Notes: a model not told the origin generated them from the letters alone. 64,000 bases of DNA from Acidovorax sp. (GCA_030692685.1 JAUXZO010000129.1:1-64000); one strand, 5' to 3'. Shown: positions 39,810-49,342, counted from the first letter of the stretch. Made by a program: numbers and translations.

Positions 39810-41714
39810 ATGACAAGAAAAGCCGCCACTAAAACGACCGCTGCCGCGAAGCCCAAGCGCGTGATGAGCGCCGTTCGCAACACGGGCAGCGCTGCACACA
39901 AGGCGATCACAAAGGGCGCAAAGGCCGTTCTGAAAGATGCACAGCCAGGCGGTGAAACCAGCCCGGTGGACGGTGGCGCGGGTGTTCGCCGCGAGGCGCG
40001 CGCACTTTTTTGGATGGGTTGGAAGCTCTCGCACATCGCGGAGCATCTGGACATCCCGCGCGGCACGCTGCACGGATGGTGCAAGGCGGAGAAGTGGCCA
40101 GAGACTCCAGCCGCCCAGCGCGTCGAGCACGCGCTGGAGGCGCGCATGTCAACGCTGATCGCAAAGGACGTGAAGACCGGCGGCGACTTCAAGGAAATCG
40201 ACCTGTTGGGCCGTCAGCTGGAGCGCCTGGCGCGCATTGGCAAGTACGAAAAAACAGGGCGCGAGGCCGATCTGAACCCGGCCATTGAAGCGCGCAACGC
40301 TGCGCCCAAGAAGGCCCGCGGTAAAAACTTTTTGACAGAGGAACAGATCGAGCAGCTGAAAAGCGCGTTCCTCGATTCGTTGTTCAAGTATCAACTTGGA
40401 TGGTGGCAGAGCAGCCAGCAGCGCACGCGCGCGATTCTCAAAAGTCGGCAGATTGGCGCCACTTGGTACTTTGCGCGCGAGGCCCTTATCGACGCGCTGG
40501 AGACTGGGCGCAATCAGATTTTCCTGTCTGCCAGCAAGGCCCAAGCCCACATCTTCAAACAGTACATCTGCGCGTTCGTGCACGAGGTTACAGGGGTGGA
40601 GCTGAAAGGCGATCCCATCATTCTGGCCAACGGGGCGACGCTCTATTTTCTGGGCAGCAATGCGCGGACTGCTCAGGGCTACCACGGCAATTTCTATTTT
40701 GACGAGTTCTTCTGGACTCAGGATTTTGAGCGCCTCAACAAGGTGGCCAGCGGCATGGCCATGCACAAGAAGTGGCGTAAAACCTACTTCAGCACGCCCA
40801 GCAGCATCCAGCACGCGGCCTATGCGTTCTGGAGCGGTGCGCGGCTCAAGAAGAAGGACAAGATTGAAATTGATCTGACGCACCGACGCCTGGGCGGCAG
40901 CGGCTTCACGGGCGAGGATCGCGTGTGGCGAAACATCGTCACGATCATTGATGCGCTCAATGGTGGCTGCGATCTGTTCGACCTTGAAGAGCTGCGGCTG
41001 GAGTATTCAGACGCGGAGTTTGCAAACCTGCTGATGTGCGGGTTTGTTGACGATTCTTTCTCGGTGTTCCCGCTGTCGATGCTGCAGGGCTGCATGGTGG
41101 ACAGCTGGGAGCTGTGGACCGATTTCAAGCCATTCAGCCAGCGCCCGTTCGGCCGCATGCCGGTGTGGGTTGGGTATGACCCCAGCCATACGGGCGATTC
41201 TGCCGGTCTGGTGGTGGTGGCCCCACCTTCGCGCCCCGGCGGCCCGCTGCGCGTGCTGCACACAGAGCAGTTCAAGGGGATGGATTTCGAGGCCCAGGCC
41301 AAAGCCATCAAGACGATCACCGAAACGTACAACGTGGACGCCATCACTGTTGACACCACGGGCATCGGGCAGGGGGTATATCAGCTGGTGCAGAAGTTCT
41401 TCCCCTCGGTTCAGGGCCTCAACTACAGCGTTGAAAGCAAGACCATGCTGGTGCTCAAGGCGCTGCAGGTTATCAAGGCCGGTCGGCTGGAGTTCGACGC
41501 GGGCAACAAGGATCTGGCTGCCAGCCTCATGGCGATCAAGCGTGAGATGACGGCGAGCGGCAGAAGCGTTACCTACGCAGCGGGCCGCAGCAAGGAAACG
41601 GGCCACTCCGATCTGGCTTGGGCGTGCATGAACGCTCTCAGCAATGAGCCTCTGGACACGGGCACCGACATGGCCAGTGAACAAGGCACCTCTTTCTTAT
41701 CTTTCTCGGACTGA
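39810..41714 (+). CDS. P: Large terminase subunit P
   Basis: 634 aa from ATG 39810. N-terminal helix-turn-helix (WMGWKLSHIAEHLDIPRGTLHGWCKAEKW). The packaging ATPase has a Walker A-like SRQIGAT, Walker B NFYFDEFFW and the C-terminal nuclease region with Asp in VGYDPSHTGDSAGL and ITVDTTGIGQGVY. It translocates phage DNA into heads and cuts cos. Divergent from O, followed by Q after 2 bp. Confidence 0.96.
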   Translation: MTRKAATKTTAAAKPKRVMSAVRNTGSAAHKAITKGAKAVLKDAQPGGETSPVDGGAGVRREARALFWMGWKLSHIAEHLDIPRGTLHGWCKAEKWPETPAAQRVEHALEARMSTLIAKDVKTGGDFKEIDLLGRQLERLARIGKYEKTGREADLNPAIEARNAAPKKARGKNFLTEEQIEQLKSAFLDSLFKYQLGWWQSSQQRTRAILKSRQIGATWYFAREALIDALETGRNQIFLSASKAQAHIFKQYICAFVHEVTGVELKGDPIILANGATLYFLGSNARTAQGYHGNFYFDEFFWTQDFERLNKVASGMAMHKKWRKTYFSTPSSIQHAAYAFWSGARLKKKDKIEIDLTHRRLGGSGFTGEDRVWRNIVTIIDALNGGCDLFDLEELRLEYSDAEFANLLMCGFVDDSFSVFPLSMLQGCMVDSWELWTDFKPFSQRPFGRMPVWVGYDPSHTGDSAGLVVVAPPSRPGGPLRVLHTEQFKGMDFEAQAKAIKTITETYNVDAITVDTTGIGQGVYQLVQKFFPSVQGLNYSVESKTMLVLKALQVIKAGRLEFDAGNKDLAASLMAIKREMTASGRSVTYAAGRSKETGHSDLAWACMNALSNEPLDTGTDMASEQGTSFLSFSD

Positions 41715-41716
41715 CC

Positions 41717-42805
41717 ATGACCACACGAACACGGCGCAGGCCGCATCAACAACACAGCAGCGCACCGTCTGCGGCTGCAAGCTCTGTCGCGTCCCCGGCT
41801 GAATCGCTGGCAGCCAATCCTGGGGCGCAATCCTTCACGTTTGACCTCGGAGACCCTGAGCCTGTGATTGGTGGCCGCTCTGCCTTGTTGGAGTACGCCG
41901 AATGCATGGTGTCTGGCGACTGGTACGAGCCGCCCGTCAGCCTGGCAGCGCTGGCGCGCTTGCTGCGCGTAGGTGCACACCATGAATCGGCGCTTCGGTT
42001 CAAGGTCAACGTACTGTCCAGCACGTTCGTGCCTTCGCAGTGGCTCAGCGCGGAGACTTTCCGATCCATGGCGCTGGACTTTATGGTGCTGGGCAATGGC
42101 TATCTGGAGCGCCGCCGCAATCGCTTGGGCGGCCTGCTGGAATTGCGCCACTCACTGGGAAAGTACACGCGCCGGGGTGTTGAGCCTGGCCGGTTCTTTT
42201 TCGTCACTGACCTGCAGAGCCCTCACGAGTTCACACGCGGCGATATCTTCCAGCTGCGCGAGCAGGACATTCACCAGGAGATATACGGCTTGCCGCCTTA
42301 CCTGGGCGCGCTGCAGTCGGCAATGCTCAACGAGTCGGCCACACTGTTTCGCCGCCGTTACTACAACAACGGCAGCCACGCGGGCTTCATCCTGTACGTG
42401 ACCGACCCGGCCCAAAAGCAGAGCGACATCGACAAGATGCGCGAACAGCTGACCAAAACCAAGGGCCTGGGCAACTTCAAAAACCTTTTTTACTACGCGC
42501 CCAACGGGAAGAAGGAAGGGATCCAGCTGATACCCATCAGCGAGGTGGCCGCCAAAGATGATTTCTTGAACATCAAGAACACCAGCCGCGACGACGTGCT
42601 GGCCGCGCACCGGGTGCCGCCCCAGCTGATGGGCATGCTGCCCAACAACGTGGGCGGCTTCGGTGATGTGGAAAAGGCCGCGAAGGTGTTCGCCCGAAAT
42701 GAAATCGCCCCGTTACAGGCAACCATGGCCCACGCCATCAACATCTGGGCGGGCGTACCTGCCTGCAGCTTCCGACCGTACCGACTGGAGGACGCCCCGG
42801 CCTAG
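41717..42805 (+). CDS. Q: Portal protein Q
   Basis: 362 aa. The phage portal (P2 Q) pattern is clear: FTFDLGDPEPVIGGRSALLEYAECMVSGDWYEPPV, MVLGNGYLERRRNRLGGLLEL, YGLPPYLGALQSAMLNESATLFRRRYYNNGSHAGFILYVTD and RVPPQLMGMLPNNVGGFGDVEKAAKVF. It forms the dodecameric DNA channel. Last rightward gene, followed by a terminator. Confidence 0.96.
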   Translation: MTTRTRRRPHQQHSSAPSAAASSVASPAESLAANPGAQSFTFDLGDPEPVIGGRSALLEYAECMVSGDWYEPPVSLAALARLLRVGAHHESALRFKVNVLSSTFVPSQWLSAETFRSMALDFMVLGNGYLERRRNRLGGLLELRHSLGKYTRRGVEPGRFFFVTDLQSPHEFTRGDIFQLREQDIHQEIYGLPPYLGALQSAMLNESATLFRRRYYNNGSHAGFILYVTDPAQKQSDIDKMREQLTKTKGLGNFKNLFYYAPNGKKEGIQLIPISEVAAKDDFLNIKNTSRDDVLAAHRVPPQLMGMLPNNVGGFGDVEKAAKVFARNEIAPLQATMAHAINIWAGVPACSFRPYRLEDAPA

Positions 42806-42829
42806 CCCACCCACCCCCGACCGACGCAC

Positions 42830-42855
42830 AGCCCGCTAGACGCGGGCTTTTTTTT
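42830..42855 (+). terminator. Intrinsic terminator after P-Q
   Basis: AGCCCGC (42830-42836), loop TAGAC, GCGGGCT (42842-42848) followed by a run of T. Ends the short rightward operon. Confidence 0.88.
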
Positions 42856-43271
42856 GCCCACCTCCCGCGCTACCCGCGCCACGAAAGGCCCCTTGCTGGC
42901 CCGCCTGTAGGCCCGGCGCCCCACCCCCGCCCCCAGGCTGCCCCCGGCCCGGCCCCACCCCCATGCAGCGCCCCGGCGCGCCGTCGAGACCCCGCCGCGC
43001 CTGCTCGCTTAATGTGTCGCTTTTGTCGAGGGTGTTGGGCAGGGCGCCGCCTAGGCCTGGCGCGGCCTCGTGGGCGGTTCTAGGGTCGGTTGTGGTGTCG
43101 GGATTCGACGGATTCCGGCGGCCGGAAAATCTGCGGAACGGTGCCTCGAAATTCCCTTTGCCATGGCCGGAAATCAAGCCGGGAAGGGGTGGAAAATTGT
43201 TGGCCTACGGGATGGCCTACAAATGAGTGAAAAACGGCTGTATGGCGCGCCAGTGCTTGGGCTACTGGTCT
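42856..43271. other. Noncoding right end of prophage
   Basis: About 415 bp with no convincing gene. The first half is Pro-codon-like C-rich sequence; the apparent frames there are low-complexity. The second half holds the right arm-type repeat. It is a candidate place for the cos site, since cos in P2 lies next to Q at the end of the map, but no cos sequence was recognised. Confidence 0.5.
43202..43221 (+). repeat. Right arm-type repeat, candidate integrase-binding site
   Basis: GGCCTACGGGATGGCCTACA, 17 of 20 identical to 844-863 and in the same orientation. It lies 50 bp inside the right attachment core. Confidence 0.6.
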
Positions 43272-43285
43272 CTCCGTTTCCGCCA
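43272..43285 (+). other. attR core
   Basis: CTCCGTTTCCGCCA, exact copy of tRNA-Ser positions 671-684. What follows is host sequence, including the terminator that presumably served the tRNA before integration. Confidence 0.85.
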
Positions 43286-43293
43286 AAACAACA

Positions 43294-43325
43294 AAGCCCC
43301 GATTAGTGATAGTCGGGGCTTTTTT
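43294..43325 (+). terminator. Host terminator originally downstream of tRNA-Ser
   Basis: AAGCCCCGA (43294-43302) pairs with TCGGGGCTT (43313-43321), followed by T residues. It lies 9 bp to the right of attR, which is where the tRNA terminator would be in the uninserted chromosome. It may also help end hslR transcription from the other side. Confidence 0.8.
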
Positions 43326-43397
43326 GTTTCTGGCGTGTGGTCGATGAAATTGCATCAAACGTTGGCAGGGCAGTTACGTCCCCATCTACCGCTGTGC

Positions 43398-43841
43398 TCA
43401 TTCGTCAACAGACGCGCTCCACCGATCCCCCCAGCTTTTGTCGCGACTGCCAGAACGGTCGTTGACGCGGTCAATTTCTCGGCGATCACGTTTGGTGGGG
43501 CGTCCTTCCTGCAAGGTGGCCGCAGGTTCCGGGGCCAGACGCCGTTGCTCGGCGGCTTTTTCGCGGGCTGCGATGCTCTCCATGGTTTCCTCATACAGCT
43601 GTTGTGCCACCGGGGCAGGCCCGCGAGCGCCGCTCAGGCCCTTCACGACCACGGTGCGGGCGATGGCGCCCTGGCGCAGAGCCACGGTGTCGCCGCAGCG
43701 CAGGTCGCGTGCGGCCTTCACGGCTTGGCCGTTGACGGTGACGCGGCCCTTGCCGATCTCTTCGGTGGCCAGGCTGCGGGTCTTGTAAAAGCGGGCGCAC
43801 CAGAGCCATTTGTCCAGCCGCATTGTCTCCAGCGTATTCAT
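43398..43841 (-). CDS. hslR: S4-domain RNA-binding protein, Hsp15-like
   Basis: 147 aa. MRLDKWLWCARFYKTRSLATEEIGKGRVTVNGQAVKAARDLRCGDTVALRQG is the S4 RNA-binding domain of Hsp15 (residues ~7-70), with a long basic tail. Hsp15 recycles free 50S subunits carrying nascent chain. ATG 43841 overlaps the tctE stop by ATGA, so it is the third gene of the tctD-tctE-hslR operon. Confidence 0.9.
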   Translation of the reverse strand: MNTLETMRLDKWLWCARFYKTRSLATEEIGKGRVTVNGQAVKAARDLRCGDTVALRQGAIARTVVVKGLSGARGPAPVAQQLYEETMESIAAREKAAEQRRLAPEPAATLQEGRPTKRDRREIDRVNDRSGSRDKSWGDRWSASVDE

Positions 43842-45301
43842 AAGGGCGATTGTGCCGCTTGACCGGTGTTGGTGTTGTCCGCCCAGGGATGTGCAAGCGG
43901 TAGGCGAACGACCGCATCAAGCCCGGTGATGCACCCTCCTTCGAAGCGATTGGTGAGGGCAATGCTTCCCTCAAGGGCCAGCACGATTTCCTGGCAAATG
44001 GCCAGACCGAGCCCGCTGCCCGTGCGCACATCGCCCGCCGAAAATGGCTGAAACAGGCGTGTTGCCAGTTCATCATCAATGCCTGGGCCGTGATCGCTGA
44101 TGGTGAGTGCAACGTGGCGGCCATCCGTGCGCAGGTCGACGGTCAGCTCGCTGCGTTCTGGGGCGTGGCGTACGGCGTTGTGCAGCAGGTTGCGGCTGAG
44201 CTCCCGCAGCATCCATTCATGGGCTTGCATGTACGTGGGCTCGGTGTGGATGCCGAAATCGAGGTCACGCTGCGCAATCAGCGGCGAGATCTCGAGCGCG
44301 ACGGTGCGCAACACCTCGTCAAACCGCGTGACAGGGGGGGCGCTTTGCTGGCGCAGTTGTTCTACCTTTGCCAGGGCCAACATCTGGTTGGCTAGCTGGG
44401 TAGCGCGGTCCACCGTGTCGCTGATCTCATGCAGGGCCTGCACCGGTTCCACGTCTCCGCGCAGTGCCGATTGCACCTGGGTTTTGAGTACTGCCAGAGG
44501 GGTGCGCAACTGGTGGGAGGCATCGCGCACAAAGCGCTTTTGGTGTCGCAGCAGGTGGCGCAGGCGCTGCATGACTTCGTTGGTTGCGTCGATCAACGGC
44601 TGCAACTCGCGCGGTGCGGAGGGTGCGGCGATGGGGCTCAGGTCACCTTCGCGGCGTGCCTGCAACTGGTGACTGAGCTTGCGTACTGGGTTGGTGGCGC
44701 GTTGCACTACCAGCACCACGGTGAAGGCAATCACCGCCACCAGCAATGCCTGGCGCAGCAAGGTGTTCCACAGAATCTGCAACGCCAGCGTCTCGCGCAC
44801 CTCCAGGGTTTCTGCCACCTGAATCACCGCCATTGCGCGACCGCTGGAGCTCGCGACCGGCTGCAACAGCACCGCCACGCGCACATCGCGGTCGCGAAAG
44901 CGGTCGTCATAAAAGTCCACCAGCGCGGCGTACGGTGGCCGGTCAGGGATTGTGCCGCGCCACACCGGCAGCTCGGAAAACCCGGACACCATCTCGCCCT
45001 GCAGGTTGGACACGCGGTAGAACATCTGGCTCTGGTTGTCTGCCTCAAACGCCTCCAGCGCCGAGTACGGAACGGTCGCGCGCAGCTCTGCGTTCTCGTC
45101 GTAGCCTTTGACATCCAACTGCTCACTGATGCTCTTGGCAGATGCGAGCAAGGTGCGGTCGTAAGCCGTGTTCAGCGAGGTCAAGGTTTGGCGGTACAGG
45201 CTGAATGTGTTGAACGCAACGAAGAGCACCACCGGCAGCAAAATGCCCAGCAGCAGCCTTCGCCGCAGCGAGTGATGGCCTGGCGCCCGTGCGGCTTTCA
45301 T
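43838..45301 (-). CDS. tctE: Two-component sensor histidine kinase TctE
   Basis: 487 aa. TM1 at ~15-36, a periplasmic sensor with the TctE_N type (SEQLDVKGYDENAELRATVPYSALEAFEADNQSQMFYRV), TM2 at ~178-200 and HAMP. H-box ASHQLRTPLAVLKT gives phosphorylated His263. N-box RNLLHNAVRHAP (370-381) and G-box DHGPGIDDE, GSGLGLAI are intact. Overlaps tctD by ATGA. It presumably senses the substrate of the adjacent TctC. Confidence 0.93.
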   Translation of the reverse strand: MKAARAPGHHSLRRRLLLGILLPVVLFVAFNTFSLYRQTLTSLNTAYDRTLLASAKSISEQLDVKGYDENAELRATVPYSALEAFEADNQSQMFYRVSNLQGEMVSGFSELPVWRGTIPDRPPYAALVDFYDDRFRDRDVRVAVLLQPVASSSGRAMAVIQVAETLEVRETLALQILWNTLLRQALLVAVIAFTVVLVVQRATNPVRKLSHQLQARREGDLSPIAAPSAPRELQPLIDATNEVMQRLRHLLRHQKRFVRDASHQLRTPLAVLKTQVQSALRGDVEPVQALHEISDTVDRATQLANQMLALAKVEQLRQQSAPPVTRFDEVLRTVALEISPLIAQRDLDFGIHTEPTYMQAHEWMLRELSRNLLHNAVRHAPERSELTVDLRTDGRHVALTISDHGPGIDDELATRLFQPFSAGDVRTGSGLGLAICQEIVLALEGSIALTNRFEGGCITGLDAVVRLPLAHPWADNTNTGQAAQSPL

Positions 45302-45987
45302 GCGTCGGTTCGCAGCAGATAGCCCAGTCCGCGCAGTGTCATCAGCGTCAAACCGGTGCCTGCTAGCTTCTTGCGCAATCGGTAGACCACCACTTCGATG
45401 GCCTCGTACTGCACGTCGAGCTGACCGGGGAAAACCAGTTCATACAGGCGCTCCTTGGTAACGGCGTGGCCGGGCTGTGCCAGCAAGGCGTGCATCAGTG
45501 CCAGCTCACGCGGGGTCAGCTCCATCACTTCGCCGTTTAAATACAGCGCGCCGCTGCTCTTGTCGTAGCGGATGGCGCCAATTTGCACATTGCTCGGTGC
45601 CAGCGGCGCAGCATTGCCTCCAGGGTCTGCGCTGCGGCGCACCAGGGCGCGCAGGCGGGCTTCCAGTTCATCCAGATCAAACGGCTTGGGCAGATAGTCA
45701 TCCGCGCCCGCGTTCAGGCCCATGACCCGGTCGCCTACCGTACCGCGCGCCGTGAGGATAAGCACGGGTGTGCGCAGGCCGCGGGTGCGCGCCTGTTGCA
45801 GCACCTGCAGGCCGTCCAGGCCGGGCAGGGTGAGGTCCAGAATAACCGCATCGGGTTGGCGAGCAGCCCATTGGCTGAGCGCCGCGCGGCCGTCTCCGAC
45901 GGCGGTCACTTCCATGCCACGGCGCGTCAGGGCGCGGTGCAGCGTGGCCTGCATGGTGGGATCGTCTTCGACAAGAAGCAGTTGCAT
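45298..45987 (-). CDS. tctD: Two-component response regulator TctD
   Basis: 229 aa from ATG 45987. Receiver domain with Asp8/9, phosphorylation Asp51 (VILDLTLPGLDG), Thr79 and Lys101. OmpR/PhoB winged helix at ~130-229 (ELTPRELALMHALLAQPGHAVTKERLYELVFPG, EVVVYRLRKKL). Divergent from tctC, which it probably activates. Confidence 0.94.
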   Translation of the reverse strand: MQLLLVEDDPTMQATLHRALTRRGMEVTAVGDGRAALSQWAARQPDAVILDLTLPGLDGLQVLQQARTRGLRTPVLILTARGTVGDRVMGLNAGADDYLPKPFDLDELEARLRALVRRSADPGGNAAPLAPSNVQIGAIRYDKSSGALYLNGEVMELTPRELALMHALLAQPGHAVTKERLYELVFPGQLDVQYEAIEVVVYRLRKKLAGTGLTLMTLRGLGYLLRTDA

Positions 45988-46068
45988 ACGCGGAACATTA
46001 GCAGAAGCCCCCCGGAGGCCCTGCGGGCCTCGGTGCTGGCCGCCAGAGGCGGCAGCTCTTCGGACCGT

Positions 46069-46092
46069 CCAAGCCTGCATATGCAGGCTTGG
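46069..46092. promoter_or_regulatory. 24-bp perfect palindrome between tctD and tctC
   Basis: CCAAGCCTGCAT is followed by its exact complement ATGCAGGCTTGG. It lies in the 269-bp divergent region, 165 bp before tctC. It may be a regulator-binding site or a hairpin ending readthrough; no T run follows it. Confidence 0.5.
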
Positions 46093-46256
46093 AGCCGCGG
46101 CCCTTGCGCGGCTGCCTGCTCTTCGGGCGCGCCAGTTTCATGGAGTGGCGGGATTTGAAATCCATCGCATGAGTGTTTTCCCTGAGTCTGAGGACAGCCG
46201 TTTGACAGGCAGGGCGCGCATCATCGAGCGGTTCGCAAACCTTACAAGGAGACACC

Positions 46257-47216
46257 ATGCGTCGCGATACCTTTCTCAAATCCATGGCCGCTATGGCTGC
46301 AGCCAGCGTGCTGCCCGTGTCGGCGCAAACAGCGTCGGCTATCAAGATGATGGTTCCCGCCAACCCCGGCGGTGGCTGGGACTCCACAGGCCGTGCATTG
46401 GGCAAGGCGATGCAGGATGCCGGCGCAGCGTCTTCGGTGTCTTATGACAACAAGGGTGGTGCGGCCGGTGCCATTGGCCTGGCGCAGTTCTCCAACTCCA
46501 GCAAGGGCGACCCGAACGCCATGATGGTGATGGGCGCCGTGATGCTGGGCGGCATCATCACCGGCAAGCCACCCGTGGGCCTGGACAAGGTCACGCCTCT
46601 GGCGCGTCTGACCAGCGAATACAACGTGTTTGTGTTGCCCGCCAACTCCCCCTTCAAGACCATGAAGGACGTGGTGGACCAATTGCGCAAAGACCCTGGC
46701 AGCGTGAAGTGGGGTGGCGGTTCGCGCGGGTCCACCGAGCACATCGCCGCGGCCATGATCGCCCGCGAAGTGGGTGTGGACCCCGCCAAGATCAACTACG
46801 TGGCCTTCCGTGGGGGCGGTGAAGCCACTGCGGCCATCCTGGGCGGCAACGTCACTGTCGGCGGCAGCGGCTACAGCGAGTTCGCCGAATACATCTCTGC
46901 CGGCAAGATGCGTGCGGTGGGCGTGACGGCAGCACAGCGCCTGAAGGGCGTGAGCGTTCCCACCCTCAAAGAGCAGGGCATCAACGTCGAGATCGGTAAT
47001 TGGCGTGGTGTGTACGGCGCGCCTGGCATCACCGCCGAGCAACGCAAGGCGCTGATCGACGCGCTCGCCAAGACCTTCAAGCACAAGTCCTGGCAGGACG
47101 CGATGGAAAAGAACGGCTGGACCCCTGCATGGATGGCAGGCGACGAGTTCTCCAACTTCGTGGATGCCGAGTTTGCAAGCCTGCGTGCCACGATGGTCAA
47201 GTCCGGAATGATCTGA
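46257..47216 (+). CDS. tctC: Tripartite tricarboxylate transporter, substrate-binding protein TctC
   Basis: 319 aa, ATG 46257 with AAGGAG 6-7 bp upstream. Signal peptide MRRDTFLKSMAAMAAASVLPVSAQT begins with a twin-arginine-like RRDTFLK. Bug/TctC family core: KMMVPANPGGGWDSTGRALGKAMQDAG, DNKGGAAGAIGLAQF, NWRGVYGAPGITAEQRKALIDAL. Periplasmic capture of citrate or another carboxylate, delivered to TctAB. Confidence 0.94.
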   Translation: MRRDTFLKSMAAMAAASVLPVSAQTASAIKMMVPANPGGGWDSTGRALGKAMQDAGAASSVSYDNKGGAAGAIGLAQFSNSSKGDPNAMMVMGAVMLGGIITGKPPVGLDKVTPLARLTSEYNVFVLPANSPFKTMKDVVDQLRKDPGSVKWGGGSRGSTEHIAAAMIAREVGVDPAKINYVAFRGGGEATAAILGGNVTVGGSGYSEFAEYISAGKMRAVGVTAAQRLKGVSVPTLKEQGINVEIGNWRGVYGAPGITAEQRKALIDALAKTFKHKSWQDAMEKNGWTPAWMAGDEFSNFVDAEFASLRATMVKSGMI

Positions 47217-47305
47217 TTTCGGTCAGCACGCAAATGAGGTAGCCCAGCCGCGCGCCCTGTGGGGTGCGCGGCTTGGTCTTTGACCGGTCGGTGCGAAAGA
47301 ACAAC

Positions 47306-47824
47306 ATGACACAACAACACTCATCGCGCTCCAAGCCGCTGCAGACATTGATAGGAGCGGGCCTCGTCGTGCTTGCGCTGTCGCTGGCCTGGGGTGCCAG
47401 CACCGTCAGCTCAGAGGCTGGGTATGGCGGTGTGGGCCCTAACTTTTTCCCTTGGGTGGTCAGCATTGCTTTGCTGATCTGTGGCGCGCTTTGCGTGGTC
47501 CACGCGCTGACCGGGGGGTTTCGTGTGCTGGAAGAAGGGTCGGGCGCCGAGCGCGCCCACTGGAAGGGTTTCATCTGGGTGTCGGCGGGGCTGTTGCTGA
47601 ATGCGCTGCTCATCACCACGCTGGGCTTCATCTTGAGTTGTGCCCTGTGTTTCGTGCTGTCGGTGCGCGGGTTTCGGAGCTCGGAAGGCGAGCTGGACCT
47701 GCGCCTGCAAGCCTGGATCAAGGACTCCCTGATTGGCGTGGCCGTCGCTGCTCCCGTCTTCTGGATGTTTACCCAACTGCTGGCCATCAACCTGCCCGGC
47801 CTGACGAAAACGGGGTGGCTTTAA
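47306..47824 (+). CDS. tctB: Tripartite tricarboxylate transporter small membrane subunit TctB
   Basis: 172 aa from ATG 47306; the frame extends 14 codons upstream without a ribosome site. Four hydrophobic segments as in TctB (LIGAGLVVLALSLAWGA, FFPWVVSIALLICGALCVV, FIWVSAGLLLNALLITTLGFILSCALCFVL, LIGVAVAAPVFWMFTQLLAINL). Partner of TctA, between tctC and tctA. Confidence 0.9.
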   Translation: MTQQHSSRSKPLQTLIGAGLVVLALSLAWGASTVSSEAGYGGVGPNFFPWVVSIALLICGALCVVHALTGGFRVLEEGSGAERAHWKGFIWVSAGLLLNALLITTLGFILSCALCFVLSVRGFRSSEGELDLRLQAWIKDSLIGVAVAAPVFWMFTQLLAINLPGLTKTGWL

Positions 47825-47836
47825 AGCCTGCACGCC

Positions 47837-49342
47837 ATGGAAACGTTTAATCTTTTGATGCAGGGTTTTGCAACCGCTGCAACTCCCATCAACCTGATGT
47901 GGGCCTTTGTGGGCTGCGTCATTGGCACGGCCGTGGGCGTGTTGCCCGGCATTGGCCCCGCCGTGGCGGTGGCCATGCTGCTGCCCATCACGGTCAAGGT
48001 AGAGGCCACGGCCTCGATGATCTTCTTTGCCGGCATCTATTACGGTGCCATGTATGGCGGCTCCACCACCTCCATCTTGCTCAACACACCGGGCGAGGCC
48101 GGTTCCATGGTCACAGCCATGGAAGGTAACAAGATGGCTAAAAACGGCCGCGCTGGTGCAGCGTTGGCGACTGCGGCGATTGGCTCGTTCGTGGCGGGCA
48201 CCATTGCCACGGTGTTGGTGACGTTTTTTGCTCCGCTGGTGGCCGAATACGCTGTACGCCTTGGGCCACCGGAATATTTCATGCTGATGGTGCTGGCCTT
48301 CACCACCGTCAGCGCCGTGTTGGGCAAGAGCACGCTGCGTGGCATGGTGGCGCTGTTTGTCGGTCTCGCCATGGGCCTGATCGGTATCGACCAGATTTCG
48401 GGCCAGGCGCGCTACACCGGTGGTGTGCCCGAGCTGATGGATGGCATCGAGGTGGTGTTGATCGCGGTGGGTTTGTTTGCCGTAGGCGAGGCCCTGTACA
48501 ACGTGATGTACGAAGGCCGCACAGTAGAAACACAAAACAGGCTCACCGGCACGCACATGACCAAACAGGAGTGGAAGCGCTCCTGGCCTGCCTGGCTGCG
48601 TGCAACGGCCATTGGTTTCCCGTTTGGTACTGTGCCTGCAGGCGGCTCCGAGATCCCGACCTTCTTGAGCTACGCAGCTGAAAAGAAGCTGAGCAAACAC
48701 AAAGAAGAATTTGGCACCACGGGCGCCATCGAAGGCGTGGCAGGCCCCGAGGCCGCCAACAACGCCGCCATCACCGCCACGCTGATTCCGTTGCTCACGC
48801 TGGGCATCCCTACGTCCAACACCACGGCCATTTTGCTGGGGGCGTTTCAGAACTACGGCATTCAGCCCGGTCCGCAGCTGTTTGACACCAACGGTGCCCT
48901 GGTCTGGGCGCTGATCGCGTCGATGTACATCGGCAACGTGATGCTGCTCATCCTCAACCTGCCGCTGATCGGCCTGTGGGTGAAGCTGCTGGAGATTCCC
49001 AAGTCGTATCTGTATGCGGGTATTTTGGTGTTCTCCACGCTCGGTGTGTACGGCATGCGCCAAAGCGCGTTTGACCTGGTGCTGCTGTATGCGATTGGCC
49101 TCTTGGGTGTGGTGATGCGTCGCTATGACTTTCCGGCGGCTCCGGTGGTGGTGGGCATGATCCTGGGCCCCTTGGCCGAAGCGCAGATGCGCAATGCTGT
49201 GTCGATTGGCGAAGGCAAGTGGACGATTTTCCTGGAGCGTCCGGGCTCGCTGACGCTGATCATCATCGTGCTGGCCGTTCTGATCCTGCCGCGTTTGCTG
49301 CGGCGCTGGGCAGCAAGGCGTTTGGCGATGGCGCAGACCTGA
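47837..49342 (+). CDS. tctA: Tripartite tricarboxylate transporter large membrane subunit TctA
   Basis: 501 aa, about 12 membrane segments. The conserved TctA signature is present near the N-terminus: [19 protein letters not shown] and [25 protein letters not shown]. The repeat half has [22 protein letters not shown] and [17 protein letters not shown]. It uses the proton gradient to import the substrate bound by TctC. Last gene, before a terminator. Confidence 0.95.
   Translation: METFNLLMQGFATAATPINLMWAFVGCVIGTAVGVLPGIGPAVAVAMLLPITVKVEATASMIFFAGIYYGAMYGGSTTSILLNTPGEAGSMVTAMEGNKMAKNGRAGAALATAAIGSFVAGTIATVLVTFFAPLVAEYAVRLGPPEYFMLMVLAFTTVSAVLGKSTLRGMVALFVGLAMGLIGIDQISGQARYTGGVPELMDGIEVVLIAVGLFAVGEALYNVMYEGRTVETQNRLTGTHMTKQEWKRSWPAWLRATAIGFPFGTVPAGGSEIPTFLSYAAEKKLSKHKEEFGTTGAIEGVAGPEAANNAAITATLIPLLTLGIPTSNTTAILLGAFQNYGIQPGPQLFDTNGALVWALIASMYIGNVMLLILNLPLIGLWVKLLEIPKSYLYAGILVFSTLGVYGMRQSAFDLVLLYAIGLLGVVMRRYDFPAAPVVVGMILGPLAEAQMRNAVSIGEGKWTIFLERPGSLTLIIIVLAVLILPRLLRRWAARRLAMAQT

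Larger units (their letters stand above)
671..43285. mobile_element. P2-like prophage (complete, about 42.6 kb)
   Basis: The element is bounded by the 14-bp direct repeat CTCCGTTTCCGCCA (671-684 and 43272-43285), the left copy being the 3' end of tRNA-Ser. It holds an integrase next to the tRNA, a CI-type repressor, gpA-type replication endonuclease, an Ogr-like activator and an essentially full P2 head, tail and lysis gene set in P2 order. No essential structural gene is obviously broken, although one small early gene has an in-frame amber codon. Accessory cargo includes defence genes and several exported-protein morons. Whether it is inducible cannot be read from sequence. Confidence 0.95.

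Noticed and set aside
42963..43226. 87-codon plus-strand frame near attR
   Set aside because: Pro/Arg-rich start, no ribosome site, passes through the arm-type repeat.
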